64,000 nt of DNA from Ruegeria sp. ANG-S4 (GTDB lineage: Bacteria > Pseudomonadota > Alphaproteobacteria > Rhodobacterales > Rhodobacteraceae). Shown here piece after piece: positions 26,768 through 37,680 of the stretch. The notes under the pieces were generated by a model. That model was not told where the DNA came from, searched no databases, and saw only the letters and a list, made by a program, of their open reading frames with translations. Location of the stretch: assembly GCF_000814005.1 (NCBI RefSeq), contig NZ_JWLK01000005.1, positions 310,001 to 374,000 of the forward strand, read 5' to 3'. Every line of letters starts with the position of its first letter. Within the stretch, counting starts at the first letter, position 1. Made by a program: the position numbers and the translations under genes.

Positions 26768-29700
26768 TCAGGCGGCCTCATCGGCGGGTTCAGGTCCGCC
26801 TTTGCTGCCCTTGATCCATTCGCGCAGTCCTTGCATCACGGCATAAAGGACAGGCACAAGGATGACGCCCACAAGCGTTGCAGCCAGCATTCCGCCAAAC
26901 ACCGCCACACCGATTGCCTTTTGGCTGGCCGCGCCGGCCCCACTTGCCGCCAACAGGGGTACTACACCTAAAAGGAAGGACAGTGCCGTCATCATAACGG
27001 CGCGGAAACGTTGGAACGCGGCCTCTGCAGCGGCGTCTTTGATCGACAATCCCTTGGCCCTTTGTTCCATTGCGAATTCGACGATGAGAATGCCGTTTTT
27101 CGAGGCCAACCCGACCAGCATGATCATCCCGATCTGGGTATACAGGTTGATGTCACTCCCAACGACGGCAACAGCCGCCACAGCGCCGAACAAGGCCACG
27201 ATAACGGACAGCAGAATGGAAACCGGCATGGTCCAGCTTTCGTATTGCCCGACGAGGAACAGATAGCCAAACAGGATCGCCAGTCCGAGAATGACGATGA
27301 CGAGCCCACCTGACGCCAATTGCTGTTGCGCGGTCCCCGTCCATTCAAAGGCATAGCCGGGCGGCAGGGCGGTGGACGATTCCTCGGTCATCACATTGAT
27401 CGCATCACCCGTTGACAGTCCTTCGGCGGGCACAGCGGTCACCGTGGCCGACCGGAACAGATTGTGCCGTTTCAGAAGAACCGGACCCAGGACATTTTCG
27501 ACGTCGATCAGCGTGCCAAGCGGCACCATCTCGCCTTTTGTCGACCGCACGTAAAGGTTCGAGATGTCCTCGACATTGTCGCGGTACGAGCCGTCGGCCT
27601 GAATCATCACGCGATAGACACGGCCAAAGAGGTTAAAGTCGTTCACGTAGTAGGACCCAAGCTGAGCCTGCATGGTCTGGAAAATCTCGGCCACCGAAAC
27701 CTGCAGTGTCTTCGCCTTTTCCCGGTCAAGGTCGACGAACAGCTGCGGTACGTTGGCCCGGAACGTCGTGTAGGCCTGGCCAATTTCGGGTCGTTGGTTG
27801 GCCGCATAGACGAAAGATCCCACGGCCGAGGCCAGATCCTGCGGCGTTCCTCCTCCGGTCTGTTGTACTTCCATCTCGACGCCGGCCGACATCCCAAGGC
27901 CCTGAATGGGCGGGGGGTTGAAAGCAACGATCGAGGCAGCAGATTCAGCGTTGGCGATGGCCAGAACCTTGCCAAGGATTGCATCGGCGCTCAGGTCTTC
28001 TTCCTGGCGTTCATCCCAGTTGGTCAGGTTGACAAAGATCGCGGCGCCGTTGGTCGTTGTGCCGTTCAACAGTGAATAGCCGTTGACCAGAACCGTACTG
28101 GCCACACCCGGGATCTGACGAATTTCGTCGTCCAGCCGCGCGGTTACCGTCTCGGTTCGCTCCAGCGTGGCCGCGTCGGGAAGCTGGATGTCGACAAACA
28201 GATACCCGTTGTCCTCCAACGGGATGAAGCCGCTTGACGTGTTTGACATGATCGTTCCGGTGCCCGCGGCGAGGGCTGCGATGATACCCAGCGAAATCAC
28301 CGGCAGGATCAGCAGTTTGCGCACAATCGCAACATAGCCACCGCGCACCGTTCCGATGAACTTTTCGAACAAGGCCAGCAGCCCTTTGGGCGGGCCAGAC
28401 CGCGCCTGCAGAACCAACCCGCACAGGGCGGGAGACAGCGTCAGCGCGTTGATCGAAGAGATCACAACTGCGGTCGAGATCGTGACCGCGAATTGTGAAT
28501 AGAGCCGACCCGAGATACCCGGCATGAAGGTCACCGGCACGAAGACCGCCAGCAGAACCAGCGTGGTCGCGATGACCGGCCCGGTGATCTGTCCCATTGC
28601 CTTGCGGGTTGCCTCGGCGGGGGGCAGGCCCTCATCCGCAATGATACGTTCGACGTTTTCGACGACCACAATGGCATCATCAACCACGATGCCGATGGCC
28701 AGAACCAGCGCAAACAGCGAGATTGTGTTCAGCGACATCCCGAACAGCAACAGAAAGGCGAATGTCCCAATCAGCGAGACCGGGATCGCCACCGCCGGAA
28801 TGATTGTCGCCCGCCAACTGCCTAAGAAGACGAACACGACCGAGATAACCAGAATGAAGGTCAGGATCAGCGTTGATACCACGTCACTCAGCGATTGCTC
28901 GACAAAGTCGGTGGTGTTGAACGGGACCTGGTACTCCACATCTGTCGGGAAAGATCGGGAAAGGCGTTCCAACTCGGCTTGCACACGCTCAGACACCGCA
29001 AGCGCATTTGCGCCGGGGGCCTGATAAATGCCGATAACGGTGGCCGGTACCGCCTGGAAATAGCCCGACGCCGAATAGAACTGTGCGCCAAGTTCAACCC
29101 GCGCAATATCGCGAACCCGGACGATTGACCCGGCGTCTCCGGTGCGAATAACGATTTCGCCAAACTCTGCCGCAGACGTCAGGCGGCCCTTGGTCTTGAT
29201 GGTGTATTGAAAGGTCTGTCCTTCCGGAACCGGAGGTGAGCCAATCGATCCGGCGGAAACTTCGATGTTTTGCTCGCGAATGGCGTTGATGACATCGCCC
29301 GGCGTGATCGAAAGTGCGGCCATTTTGTCCGGATCCATCCAGATCCGCATGGCATATTCCAGATTTGTCAGAACATCCGCTTTACCGACACCCTGAACCC
29401 GCGCCAGCGCGTCTTTGAGGTTGATCGAGGCATAGTTGGACAGGAAAACGCTGTCATAGGTGCCGTTGGGCGAGGTCAGCGTCACGAGCAAAAGCATGTT
29501 GGTCGATGCTTTTTGCGTGACAACACCAGAGGAGGTAACCTCGGTCGGCAGAGATGACATGGCCTGAGCCACGCGGTTCTGCACGTTGACCGAGGCGATA
29601 TCCGGGTCGGTGCCGACTTCGAACGTTACATTCAGCGAGTAAGACCCGTTATCCGATGACGTAGACGTCATGTAGATCATGTCATCGACACCGTTCACCT

Positions 29701-29905
29701 GCGCCTCGATGGGTGCGGCAACGGTGTTCTCAACCGTCTCGGCATTGGCGCCGGTATAAGTGGTCGTCACACTGACGACAGGCGGCGTGATGTCAGGGAA
29801 CTGGGCGACGGGCAGAACCAGATAACCGATGCCGCCCATGATTGTCAGAACAAGCGAAATAACAAGCGCCAGCTTGGGCCGGCTGATGAACAGGGCTGAG
29901 AACAT
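26768..29905 (-). CDS. RND efflux permease, HAE1 (AcrB-like) family
   Basis: A 1045-residue inner-membrane pump of normal AcrB length: 12 helices and two large periplasmic loops. The proton-relay pair in [15 protein letters not shown] falls near residues 406-408, as in AcrB, and the [11 protein letters not shown] start is typical. It exports drugs or other amphiphiles by proton antiport through a tripartite channel. The adaptor gene is 3 bases upstream; no outer membrane factor is in the same transcript, though a NodT gene lies in the next operon. Substrates cannot be predicted. Confidence 0.95.
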   Translation of the reverse strand: MFSALFISRPKLALVISLVLTIMGGIGYLVLPVAQFPDITPPVVSVTTTYTGANAETVENTVAAPIEAQVNGVDDMIYMTSTSSDNGSYSLNVTFEVGTDPDIASVNVQNRVAQAMSSLPTEVTSSGVVTQKASTNMLLLVTLTSPNGTYDSVFLSNYASINLKDALARVQGVGKADVLTNLEYAMRIWMDPDKMAALSITPGDVINAIREQNIEVSAGSIGSPPVPEGQTFQYTIKTKGRLTSAAEFGEIVIRTGDAGSIVRVRDIARVELGAQFYSASGYFQAVPATVIGIYQAPGANALAVSERVQAELERLSRSFPTDVEYQVPFNTTDFVEQSLSDVVSTLILTFILVISVVFVFLGSWRATIIPAVAIPVSLIGTFAFLLLFGMSLNTISLFALVLAIGIVVDDAIVVVENVERIIADEGLPPAEATRKAMGQITGPVIATTLVLLAVFVPVTFMPGISGRLYSQFAVTISTAVVISSINALTLSPALCGLVLQARSGPPKGLLALFEKFIGTVRGGYVAIVRKLLILPVISLGIIAALAAGTGTIMSNTSSGFIPLEDNGYLFVDIQLPDAATLERTETVTARLDDEIRQIPGVASTVLVNGYSLLNGTTTNGAAIFVNLTNWDERQEEDLSADAILGKVLAIANAESAASIVAFNPPPIQGLGMSAGVEMEVQQTGGGTPQDLASAVGSFVYAANQRPEIGQAYTTFRANVPQLFVDLDREKAKTLQVSVAEIFQTMQAQLGSYYVNDFNLFGRVYRVMIQADGSYRDNVEDISNLYVRSTKGEMVPLGTLIDVENVLGPVLLKRHNLFRSATVTAVPAEGLSTGDAINVMTEESSTALPPGYAFEWTGTAQQQLASGGLVIVILGLAILFGYLFLVGQYESWTMPVSILLSVIVALFGAVAAVAVVGSDINLYTQIGMIMLVGLASKNGILIVEFAMEQRAKGLSIKDAAAEAAFQRFRAVMMTALSFLLGVVPLLAASGAGAASQKAIGVAVFGGMLAATLVGVILVPVLYAVMQGLREWIKGSKGGPEPADEAA

Positions 29906-29908
29906 CCG

Positions 29909-31075
29909 TTATTCTCCCGGCTGTTCAGAGGCGACAACCGCATCAACGGCAACACCCGGACGAACCCTTTGCAAACCTTCGACAATCACGCTTTCACCTT
30001 CGCGCAAACCGTCCAGCACAATGACGGCCGACCCGACGTTGTCGCCGGTGGTGATGTAACGCTGTTCGACCATCTGTTTGTCATTGACGACCAACACGAA
30101 ATCGCCGCGTTGGTCGCGTTGCAGCGCTGCTTGCGGGATCAGAACCTGCAATGTCGGCTCCAGCGCTTCGATCTGGACGCTGAGGAACGCGCCGTCGATG
30201 ATCAGTCGATCCGTGTTCTCGAATTCGGCACGCACGGTTATGGCCCCGGTCAGCGGGTCGATCCGGTTGTCCACAAAGACGATTTCGCCTGTTTCATCCA
30301 GATCGGTGCCATTGGGCAGGGTCACGTGAACGTTGGGGCTTTTGTTGCTTTCCGCCAACGAGGCGGCGTTTTCGCCATACTGCTCGAGAACCGAGGTGAA
30401 CTGCTTTTCATTCAAGGAGAAATTGACATAGATCGGTGCTTCGCTGACCAGATTGACCAGCGGCGGGTTGGTCGGGCCTACGACGTCGCCAACGCTGGTT
30501 GTAACGCGCCCGATCCGTCCGTCGAATGGCGCGTGTATCTCGGTGTAGCTCAGATCAAGTTCGGCCTGCTGGATCGCGGCATTGGCCGCTTTGACTTCGG
30601 CCTCGGCCACCAGCTCATTTGCGCGGGCGATGTCGCGTTCCGACTCGGGTGTGGCATCGCGCCGATACAGTTCTTCCTTTCGGGCCAAATCGACCTTGGC
30701 CAGTTCCAGATTGGCCTCGGCCCGGTCCAAATCCGCTTTACGCGCATCAAGCGTGGCCTGATAAAGGTCGGGCTCGATGGTGAACAGCAGGTCGTCTTTC
30801 GTAACCAACGCCCCGTCCTGCACGTTTTGCGTTTCCAAAAAGCCGTTCACCCGCGCGACGATGTCGACCTTGTTGATCGCTTCTGCCCGGCCAATGAACA
30901 CGGCCTCGTCCGTGATCTCTTCGGTATAGGCGGCGGCGATTGAAACCTTTGGGGGGGCGGCGTCAGTTTGATCCTGTGCCACAGCAAATTGGGCAGACCC
31001 AAGGCTGACCGCAAGCGCAAGCACCCCGGATGGCCTGCAATGGCTGAGTATCGAGTTCAGGAAAGCAAATGACAT
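29909..31075 (-). CDS. RND periplasmic adaptor subunit (AcrA-like)
   Basis: A 388-residue exported adaptor with a signal peptide ending near AVAQ, a lipoyl-like domain with ARVNGFLETQNVQDG, an alpha-hairpin (about 105-165), and beta-barrel and membrane-proximal domains. The start at 31075 is the first ATG giving a proper signal peptide; the frame extends to a GTG at 31126. No lipobox is seen, so it is probably soluble or anchored by the uncleaved leader. It is the first gene of the two-gene pump operon. Confidence 0.92.
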   Translation of the reverse strand: MSFAFLNSILSHCRPSGVLALAVSLGSAQFAVAQDQTDAAPPKVSIAAAYTEEITDEAVFIGRAEAINKVDIVARVNGFLETQNVQDGALVTKDDLLFTIEPDLYQATLDARKADLDRAEANLELAKVDLARKEELYRRDATPESERDIARANELVAEAEVKAANAAIQQAELDLSYTEIHAPFDGRIGRVTTSVGDVVGPTNPPLVNLVSEAPIYVNFSLNEKQFTSVLEQYGENAASLAESNKSPNVHVTLPNGTDLDETGEIVFVDNRIDPLTGAITVRAEFENTDRLIIDGAFLSVQIEALEPTLQVLIPQAALQRDQRGDFVLVVNDKQMVEQRYITTGDNVGSAVIVLDGLREGESVIVEGLQRVRPGVAVDAVVASEQPGE

Positions 31076-31355
31076 GGTGAACGCCCCGTTCAAACTATTA
31101 ATCCCGCGCCCGAACAGCTTTGCCACCCGGACGAGTCGTTTTGTTTTGAGATCAGGATGGCCGTTTTGCCCGAATTTCTCAAGCGCGATGAATACTCGAT
31201 CAATTCAGACGCTGCGCAATTTTCTATTTGTGGTGGCACACTTATAGCGGCTCACCCCGGCGGCGCATCGGGCCCGCGCAGCCGTTCAGTCGTTTAAAGC
31301 AATAAGTCCGGGGACAATTCAGGCCCCCGGTCCCATTCGCGCGGAACCTGACAAA

Positions 31356-33074
31356 TCAGGTGCGAATTCCGGCAAAACGCGTTTGCCAATCCTCGCGCTG
31401 TTCATCCGCTATTTTGGCGAACAGAACATCGGGAACCGTGAATTCGTGGCCGGCGGGCAGGGCGCTCAGGGCGCCGTCAACGTCTTTGGGCCAGCTGGTG
31501 TCCAGCGTGTTCATCGCGCTCAGCATCCGAGCCGAGGCATCGGGGATGAACGGTGCGCTCAGGACGGCGTAAAGCCGGATCAGGTTGAGGCCCAGCCGAA
31601 CCTGCGCAGCTGCCTGCTCAGGGTCTTCCTTAAAGGTCGACCAGGGGGCCGCTGCCTGCAGGTATTCGTTCCCGGCAACCCAGATCGCCCGCAATTCCTG
31701 AGCGGATTTGCGAACCTCCATCGCCTCCATGAAACCTTCATAAGCCCGCACACGTTTGGTCAGTTCCGCGATCAAGGCTTGTTCGCGCTCGCCATACGTG
31801 CCGCCTTCCGGAACGGCTTCGCCGAATTTTGACCGGCAGAACTTGGTGATACGGCTGACAAAGTTGCCCAACACGTCGGCCAAATCCTTGTTTACCGATT
31901 GCTGGAAATTCTCCCACGTGAATTCACTGTCGCTGCTTTCGGGCGCGTGACTCAGAAGCCACCAGCGCCAGTAATCGGCGGGCAGGATTTCCAGTGCCTG
32001 ATCCATGAACACGCCGCGCCCCTGAGAGGTCGAGAACTGGCCGCCATCATAGTTGAGGTAGTTGAACGATTTCAGGTGGTCGACCAACTTCCACGGCTCG
32101 CCCGATCCCAGGATCGTCGCCGGGAACGACAGCGTGTGAAAGGGCACGTTGTCCTTTCCCATGAACTGAACATAGCGCACGTCATCCGCACCCTTGTCCG
32201 TCCGCCACCAGCGTTCCCACTCGGCATCGGTTTTGCCGTTCGCATCCGCCCATTCCTTGGCGCAGGCAATGTATTCGATGGGCGCGTCGAACCAGACATA
32301 AAAGACTTTGCCCTCCATCCCCGGCCAATCCTGATCGCCCTTCTTGACCGGAACACCCCAGTCCAGATCGCGCGTGATGCCACGGTCCTGTAGACCGTCG
32401 CCGTCATGCAGCCATTTCTTGGCAATCGAGGTGGTCAGGATCGGCCAATCCGTTTTGCTGTCGATCCACGCATCCAGCTGATCTTTCATCGCCGATTGAC
32501 GTAGATAGAGGTGCTTGGTCTCGCGCACCTCAAGATCGGTCGAGCCTGAAATGGCCGAGCGCGGATTGATCAGGTCGGTCGGGTCCAACTGCTTGGTGCA
32601 GTTTTCGCACTGATCCCCGCGTGCACGTTCGTAACCGCAGTTGGGACAGGTGCCCTCGATGTAACGATCGGGCAGGAAGCGGCCATCGGCGTTGGAATAA
32701 ACCTGCTTCTCGGTCACTTCCCGGATCAGCCCGGCTTCATCCAGTTTTCCCGCGAAGTGTTGGGTCAGTTTCTTGTTCTGCTCACTGGACGAACGGCCAA
32801 AGTGATCGAAGCTGAGGCCAAAACGGTTGGCGATATCGGCCTGAACATCATACATCTCGGCGCAGTACTCAGCCACGGGTTTGCCCGCTTTCGCAGCTGC
32901 GAGTTCCGCCGGCGTACCATGTTCATCCGTCGCACACAGGAACATGACCTCGTTTCCCCGGCCACGCTGATAGCGTGCGTACAGATCAGCGGGCAATTGC
33001 GAACCGATCAGGTTGCCGAGGTGCTTGATCCCGTTGATGTAAGGGATCGCCGAGGTGATGAGAATCCGAGCCAT
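31356..33074 (-). CDS. metG: Methionyl-tRNA synthetase
   Basis: A 572-residue class I aminoacyl-tRNA synthetase. The HIGH-type motif is HLGN near residue 18, a zinc knuckle CPNC...CENC lies near 145-160, and the KMSKS counterpart is FSTSQGRG near 348. The C-terminal tRNA-binding (EMAP-like) domain found in longer forms is absent, as in many alphaproteobacteria. It charges tRNA-Met for initiation and elongation. It appears to be a single-gene unit. Confidence 0.96.
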   Translation of the reverse strand: MARILITSAIPYINGIKHLGNLIGSQLPADLYARYQRGRGNEVMFLCATDEHGTPAELAAAKAGKPVAEYCAEMYDVQADIANRFGLSFDHFGRSSSEQNKKLTQHFAGKLDEAGLIREVTEKQVYSNADGRFLPDRYIEGTCPNCGYERARGDQCENCTKQLDPTDLINPRSAISGSTDLEVRETKHLYLRQSAMKDQLDAWIDSKTDWPILTTSIAKKWLHDGDGLQDRGITRDLDWGVPVKKGDQDWPGMEGKVFYVWFDAPIEYIACAKEWADANGKTDAEWERWWRTDKGADDVRYVQFMGKDNVPFHTLSFPATILGSGEPWKLVDHLKSFNYLNYDGGQFSTSQGRGVFMDQALEILPADYWRWWLLSHAPESSDSEFTWENFQQSVNKDLADVLGNFVSRITKFCRSKFGEAVPEGGTYGEREQALIAELTKRVRAYEGFMEAMEVRKSAQELRAIWVAGNEYLQAAAPWSTFKEDPEQAAAQVRLGLNLIRLYAVLSAPFIPDASARMLSAMNTLDTSWPKDVDGALSALPAGHEFTVPDVLFAKIADEQREDWQTRFAGIRT

Positions 33075-33290
33075 GTTTCGTTTCCACGTATCTAACTGCG
33101 CGCCCGTCTACCTTATGTATTCCGGCAGCAAAAGACCGGCTTTCATATTGACGTCACTTTAAACAGCGATGCACGCGAAAAACCTGACGCATCCGGCGCT
33201 CGGATTTCGTGCAAAACCGCAGCTAAATCTTCAAAGGGTCGAAGTTTGAGATCACAACCTCTTGAATTCTTTGCAATGACTTCCCATCTG

Positions 33291-33314
33291 TATTGCATAC
33301 AAAAGTATACAATA
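33291..33314. promoter_or_regulatory. Candidate operator at the yqiJ-flotillin promoter
   Basis: A 10-base inverted repeat with one mismatch, TATTGCATAC and GTATACAATA around AAAA, lies 17 bases before the yqiJ start. The core resembles TTGTATACAA sites used by some GntR-family repressors. It may also overlap the promoter; no regulator gene is adjacent. Confidence 0.45.
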
Positions 33315-33331
33315 ACGGGGACATTCCGCTG

Positions 33332-34048
33332 ATGTTCAGCTTTTTTCTCGAGGGTGCCTTTGTGCCCTTTACCATTTCGCTTGCGCTGTTGTTCGGCCTT
33401 TTGGGGTTGGAACTGATTGCGCTGCTTTTTGGTGCAAGCCTGATGGCGGGAGATGGCGAGGTTGATCTGGACGTGGTCGATACCCCGGACTTGGATGCTG
33501 CCGACTTTGACCTGGATATCGAGGCGGATGTCGATCTGGGCGAGTTCGAGTTGGCTGAGCTGGAGCCGGATATGCCAGCAGACGCGCCGGTCAGTCCGCT
33601 TGCGTGGCTTGGCATCGGTAAAATGCCCTTCATGATCTGGCTGGCGGTTTTGCTTGCGGGCTTTGGCCTGTCTGGCATGGGTCTGCAACTGACCCTGCGC
33701 GACCTATTGGGTTTCGACCTGCCCAGTTGGATGGCGGCGATCCCTGCCGGCGCGTTCGGCCTGTGGTTCGCGCGCGGTTTTGGCAGCGTCTTTGCACGTT
33801 TGTTACCCAAAACCGAGACACAGGCGATGTCCGAACGGTTGTTGGCCCGCCGCCGTGGTGTCATCACCCAAGGCACTGCTTCGCGCGGACGACCGGCTGA
33901 AGTGCGCGTGATGGATCGGTTCGGCAACACCCATTACCTGCGCGCAGAGCCGCTGCAGGACAAAGACACGCTGGAACAGGGCACGGATGTCCTTGTTCTG
34001 CGCGACCGACGGCGGGACCGGTTCGTTCTGGTCGGCTTGTCGGACTAA
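33332..34048 (+). CDS. yqiJ: YqiJ-like OB-fold membrane protein, flotillin partner
   Basis: A 238-residue protein with N-terminal membrane helices (about 8-38), a strongly acidic segment (about 42-80), two further helices (about 95-150) and a C-terminal NfeD/OB-fold-like domain (about 170-235, RRRGVITQGTASRGRP). The start at 33332 precedes the MFSFFLEG membrane segment; the longer frame begins inside the operator. In other bacteria YqiJ is paired with the flotillin YqiK, as here (33 bases apart). Such OB-fold proteins help flotillins form membrane microdomains. Confidence 0.85.
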   Translation: MFSFFLEGAFVPFTISLALLFGLLGLELIALLFGASLMAGDGEVDLDVVDTPDLDAADFDLDIEADVDLGEFELAELEPDMPADAPVSPLAWLGIGKMPFMIWLAVLLAGFGLSGMGLQLTLRDLLGFDLPSWMAAIPAGAFGLWFARGFGSVFARLLPKTETQAMSERLLARRRGVITQGTASRGRPAEVRVMDRFGNTHYLRAEPLQDKDTLEQGTDVLVLRDRRRDRFVLVGLSD

Positions 34049-34081
34049 CGAAATTTCAAACCCCAAGACGGAGGATTTTGC

Positions 34082-35749
34082 ATGGAACTCACTTTCCTGA
34101 TAACCACAGTTGCGACCATTTTGGCCGTTGCACTGTTCATAGGCCTTGTTCTTGGCAGGCTTTACAAACGCGCGACCCGCGAAGTCAGCCTTGTGAAAAC
34201 CGGGGCGGGCGGCAAAAAAGTCATCATGGATGGCGGTGTGATCATCGTGCCGCTTCTGCACGAGGTCAGCCCGGTCAACATGAAGACCCTGCGCCTTGAG
34301 GTGCAGCGCAGTGGCGAGGCCGCATTGATTACCAAGGACCGGATGCGTGTGGATGTGGGCGTGGAATTCTACGTCTCGGTCATGGCCACCGAAGAGGGCA
34401 TCGCGCGCGCCGCGCAGACGCTCGGGGATCGTACCTTTGACGTCGAACAATTGCGCGAGATGATCGAAGGCAAACTGATCGACGGTCTGCGTGCTGTGGC
34501 GGCCCAGATGACAATGGACGGTTTGCATGAAAACCGCGCTGACTTTGTTCAGGAAGTGCAGAATGCCGTGTCTGAGGACCTATTGAAAAACGGTCTGTCG
34601 CTGGAATCCGTTTCGCTGACCGCGCTGGACCAGACGCCGTTTGAAGCCCTGGATGAAAACAACGCCTTCAACGCGGTGGGTATGCGCAAGCTGGCCGAGG
34701 TGATTGCGGTGTCCAAGAAAGAACGCGCTCAGATCGATGCCGAGGCCGAGGTCGAAGTGCGCCGCGCCGCGATGGAAGCGGAGCGCCAGAAGCTGCTGAT
34801 CGAGCAGGATGAGGCGCAGGCGCGGATTGAGCAGACGCAGAAGGTCGAAACCCTGCGCGTGGCGCAAGAGGCAGAGATTGCTGCTCGGACCGAGGACTCG
34901 GTACGAGAAACCGAACATGCCCGTATCGCGCGTGAAGAAGCCATCCGGGCCGCGGATATCGAACGCGAGCGCAAAATCCGCGAGGCCGAAATCTCGAAAG
35001 AGCGTGAGCTTGAGGTTGCGGAGCAAGAGCGTCAGATCATTATCGCGCAGAAATCCGAAGAGGAAAGCCGCGCGCGTGCATCCGCCGATCTGGCCCGTGC
35101 GGAGGCGACGAAGGCAACCGAAGCTGTAGCAACCGCGCGCGAAGTGGCCGAGGCCGAGCGTCAAAAGCAGATCGCGTTGATCGAAGCGACCCGTGAAGCT
35201 GAACGTGAAGCCACCGCGATCCGCCTGTCGGCGCAGGCCGAGAAAGAGGCTGCCGCCGACCGTGCCGAGGCGCGTCGGGAGGAGGCTCAGGCCGAAGCAG
35301 ATGCGCTCAACATCCGGGCGGAGGCCAAGAAGAACGACATGCTGGCCGAAGCGGAAGGTAAGCGTGCGATTGTCGAGGCCGATAATGCGCTGTCTGCCGA
35401 GCAGATCCGCATGAAGGTCGATATGGCGCGGATCGAAACCATGCCGTCGATTATCGCGGAAATGGTCAAGCCCGCCGAAAAGATCGACTCGATCAAGATC
35501 CATCAGGTCGGCGGGATCGGTGCTGCCCAGAACGGTGCGGCCGGCGGTGACAAGCCGGTGGTCAATCAGGCACTGGATTCGATCATGGGCATGGCTGTTC
35601 AGATGCCCGCTTTGAAGAAGCTGGGTGAAGAGCTTGGTTTGTCGATGGAAAACGGTGTCGGCGGTGTTGTGAACGGGGCGTTGGAACAGACACCTGAGCC
35701 GGTAGACGTTGTCGACGTAGCAGACGGTGAAACCCCGCCGACGCAGTAA
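34082..35749 (+). CDS. yqiK: Flotillin family protein (YqiK-like)
   Basis: A 555-residue membrane protein: one N-terminal helix (about 3-24), an SPFH/band 7 domain (about 30-210, EVSLVKTGAGGKKVIMDGG cut here) and a very long Glu/Ala/Arg-rich coiled coil (about 215-440) ending in the flotillin C-terminal region. Flotillins assemble large oligomeric cages on the inner membrane and organise lipid domains. It follows a GGAGG site and the yqiJ gene and is closed by a strong terminator. Confidence 0.95.
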   Translation: MELTFLITTVATILAVALFIGLVLGRLYKRATREVSLVKTGAGGKKVIMDGGVIIVPLLHEVSPVNMKTLRLEVQRSGEAALITKDRMRVDVGVEFYVSVMATEEGIARAAQTLGDRTFDVEQLREMIEGKLIDGLRAVAAQMTMDGLHENRADFVQEVQNAVSEDLLKNGLSLESVSLTALDQTPFEALDENNAFNAVGMRKLAEVIAVSKKERAQIDAEAEVEVRRAAMEAERQKLLIEQDEAQARIEQTQKVETLRVAQEAEIAARTEDSVRETEHARIAREEAIRAADIERERKIREAEISKERELEVAEQERQIIIAQKSEEESRARASADLARAEATKATEAVATAREVAEAERQKQIALIEATREAEREATAIRLSAQAEKEAAADRAEARREEAQAEADALNIRAEAKKNDMLAEAEGKRAIVEADNALSAEQIRMKVDMARIETMPSIIAEMVKPAEKIDSIKIHQVGGIGAAQNGAAGGDKPVVNQALDSIMGMAVQMPALKKLGEELGLSMENGVGGVVNGALEQTPEPVDVVDVADGETPPTQ

Positions 35750-35758
35750 ACCCCGACG

Positions 35759-35785
35759 GGGCCGGGATCTCCCGGCCCTGCTTTT
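35759..35785 (+). terminator. Intrinsic terminator after the flotillin gene
   Basis: GGGCCGGG (35759-35766) pairs perfectly with CCCGGCCC (35771-35778), followed by TGCTTTT. It lies 10 bases after the flotillin stop and touches the end of the convergent MFS gene. Confidence 0.85.
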
Positions 35786-37004
35786 AGTCTTCTCGCGACT
35801 TTTTCAGCAGCCGCCCGATGGTGAAGGATGTACGCGGGGCATACACATAGTTGGTGCGCGCCTCCGGGGTGGGGCGCGACCGCATTCGGGCGACACCAAA
35901 CACAATCAACCCAAGATGCCCCACGGCCACAAAGCCAAAGAGGGCGCCCGGCCCAAATTGTTGTATCAGCGTGGATGAGATGTAAGGCGAGGCAATCGCA
36001 CCCAACGCGTACCAGAACATCAAAGCTGCGGCCAGTTCAACGCGCTGTTCCGCAGTGGCAAAATCGTTGGCATGGGCTGACGAGACCGAAAAAATCGGGA
36101 AGGTCGTCAATCCAAAGAAACCGGCAGCCAGCATTACGCCCAAGGTGCCGGAACCGCTGGCAAACATGGTGACGCCGCAACTCAGAACGGCGGCGGCGGA
36201 TAACCAGACAAGCACCCAGCGCCGGTCATATTTGTCCGCCAGCCAGCCCAACGGATACTGCGCCAGGGCACCGCCCAGAACGAATGAGGCGAGGAAAAAG
36301 GCGATTTGATCGACGCCCAACCCGACTTCCTGCCCGTAAACCGGGCCGACCATCCGGAAAGATGCAGAACTGAGGGCGGAAACGATGACGCCTGCAACAG
36401 CAAGGGGGGAATTCGTCCAGGCCAGTTTTGGGCGTAAGCGCGGTGCGTCCGGCGTCTTGGGCTGGCTTGCCCGTGACAGTGTAAGCGGCAGCAGCGACGC
36501 GCAACACAAGATCGCCAAGATGTTGTAGGAAACGTACGAAGCCGGCGGCAGAACAGCGATTATCAACTGGGCGCACAGAGAGGCCCCCAGATCGGCGATC
36601 CGATAACTGCCCATGACGCGACCACGGGATTTGTTCGTGACTTTGGCGTTCAACCACGCCTCGATCACTGTGTAACAGCCCGCGACGCAGGTGCCCGAAG
36701 CGATCCGCAAGACCGCCCAAATCCGAGGATCCTCGGTCAATGTGTGCCCCAGCAGTCCCATCGCACCAAGGGCTGTACACACCGCGAAGGCGCGGGAGTG
36801 GCCGACGCTGCCCATCAGGCGCGGCACCCACCAGCAACCGACAAAGAACCCGATGAAATGCGCAGACCCCAAAAGACCGATCTGTTCCGTCGAAAAATCC
36901 AGCGTCAGTCCCGAGATCGCATCTAACGGACCAACACCACCCGTCGACAGTTGAAGAAGAATGACCGAGAGAAAAAGGGCGGCAAAGGAAATGATCGTGC
37001 GCAT
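35784..37004 (-). CDS. MFS transporter (YcaD-like)
   Basis: A 406-residue inner-membrane protein with 12 hydrophobic helices. The arrangement STEQIGLLGSAHFIGFF and the loop WLADKYDRRWV after helix 8 are MFS features, and the overall look matches the YcaD group of putative efflux carriers. Nothing indicates a substrate. It is convergent with the flotillin gene and is followed upstream by an independent YceI gene. Confidence 0.85.
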   Translation of the reverse strand: MRTIISFAALFLSVILLQLSTGGVGPLDAISGLTLDFSTEQIGLLGSAHFIGFFVGCWWVPRLMGSVGHSRAFAVCTALGAMGLLGHTLTEDPRIWAVLRIASGTCVAGCYTVIEAWLNAKVTNKSRGRVMGSYRIADLGASLCAQLIIAVLPPASYVSYNILAILCCASLLPLTLSRASQPKTPDAPRLRPKLAWTNSPLAVAGVIVSALSSASFRMVGPVYGQEVGLGVDQIAFFLASFVLGGALAQYPLGWLADKYDRRWVLVWLSAAAVLSCGVTMFASGSGTLGVMLAAGFFGLTTFPIFSVSSAHANDFATAEQRVELAAALMFWYALGAIASPYISSTLIQQFGPGALFGFVAVGHLGLIVFGVARMRSRPTPEARTNYVYAPRTSFTIGRLLKKSRED

Positions 37005-37083
37005 AACAACGGCAGCATTACCGCATCGCTGAGTATTGCGCGTGACAATTCGACCTTGCAGCGTCGTTTTTGTCTTTTTTCAA

Positions 37084-37680
37084 TCAGGATTGGCGAACAA
37101 GTTCGGCTTGAATGTCCAGCGACACCGTATCGTCAACCAGGTCAGGATATCCCGAGGCACCAAAGGCATGGCGATCCAACGCGCCGGCAAGACGGATTGA
37201 GAGCGCGCTCAGATCATCCGCGTCGCTGCCGGGGCGACGGTACAGGCTCGCTTGCAGCGTTACCGGACGCGTTACGCCGCGTACGGTCAGGTCACCCGTG
37301 ATCAGCGCACCTTCCGATATTCGGCCATTTGGGCCCAATTGAATACGGGTCGAGGTGAACCTGATCGTGGGATGCTCTTGCACATTCAGGACATCCTCGC
37401 TCAGCATCGGGCCGCGGGCAAAAGGCAGTTTGGTACGCGCAGCAGCGACGTTCAGAACCACTGTGACCTTGCTGTTTTGCAAGCGTTTCGTGTCAATTTT
37501 GATGTCAGCGTGCTGGATCGGCATGGTGCCGGACTGCGAAATTCCCGAAAGATCGAAGGAAAATCCGACGGACGTGCCGTTTTGGGTCAGTGCGTACGGA
37601 ATGACCGAGGCATCAGCGGCGCGAACCAAAGGCGCGACCGTCAGGCCCGCAACGAACGAGCGCCGTGTCAGAAATCTCAT
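37084..37680 (-). CDS. YceI family periplasmic protein with Tat signal
   Basis: A 198-residue protein whose N-terminus has a twin-arginine motif (TRRSFVAG) before a hydrophobic stretch, indicating folded export. The rest is a YceI lipocalin-like barrel (VGFSFDLSG..., DVQEHPTIRFTST, GDLTVRGVTRPV), a family that binds polyisoprenoid or similar lipids. The start has an AGGAGG site and overlaps the MFS stop by 4 bases, so the two are co-translated. Ligand and role are unknown; Tat export is less common for YceI proteins. Confidence 0.88.
   Translation of the reverse strand: MRFLTRRSFVAGLTVAPLVRAADASVIPYALTQNGTSVGFSFDLSGISQSGTMPIQHADIKIDTKRLQNSKVTVVLNVAAARTKLPFARGPMLSEDVLNVQEHPTIRFTSTRIQLGPNGRISEGALITGDLTVRGVTRPVTLQASLYRRPGSDADDLSALSIRLAGALDRHAFGASGYPDLVDDTVSLDIQAELVRQS

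Noticed and set aside
34580..35503. A 307-residue minus-strand frame rich in Phe/Leu/Gly
   Set aside because: Antisense image of the flotillin coiled coil; the repeats reflect the Glu/Ala/Arg heptads.
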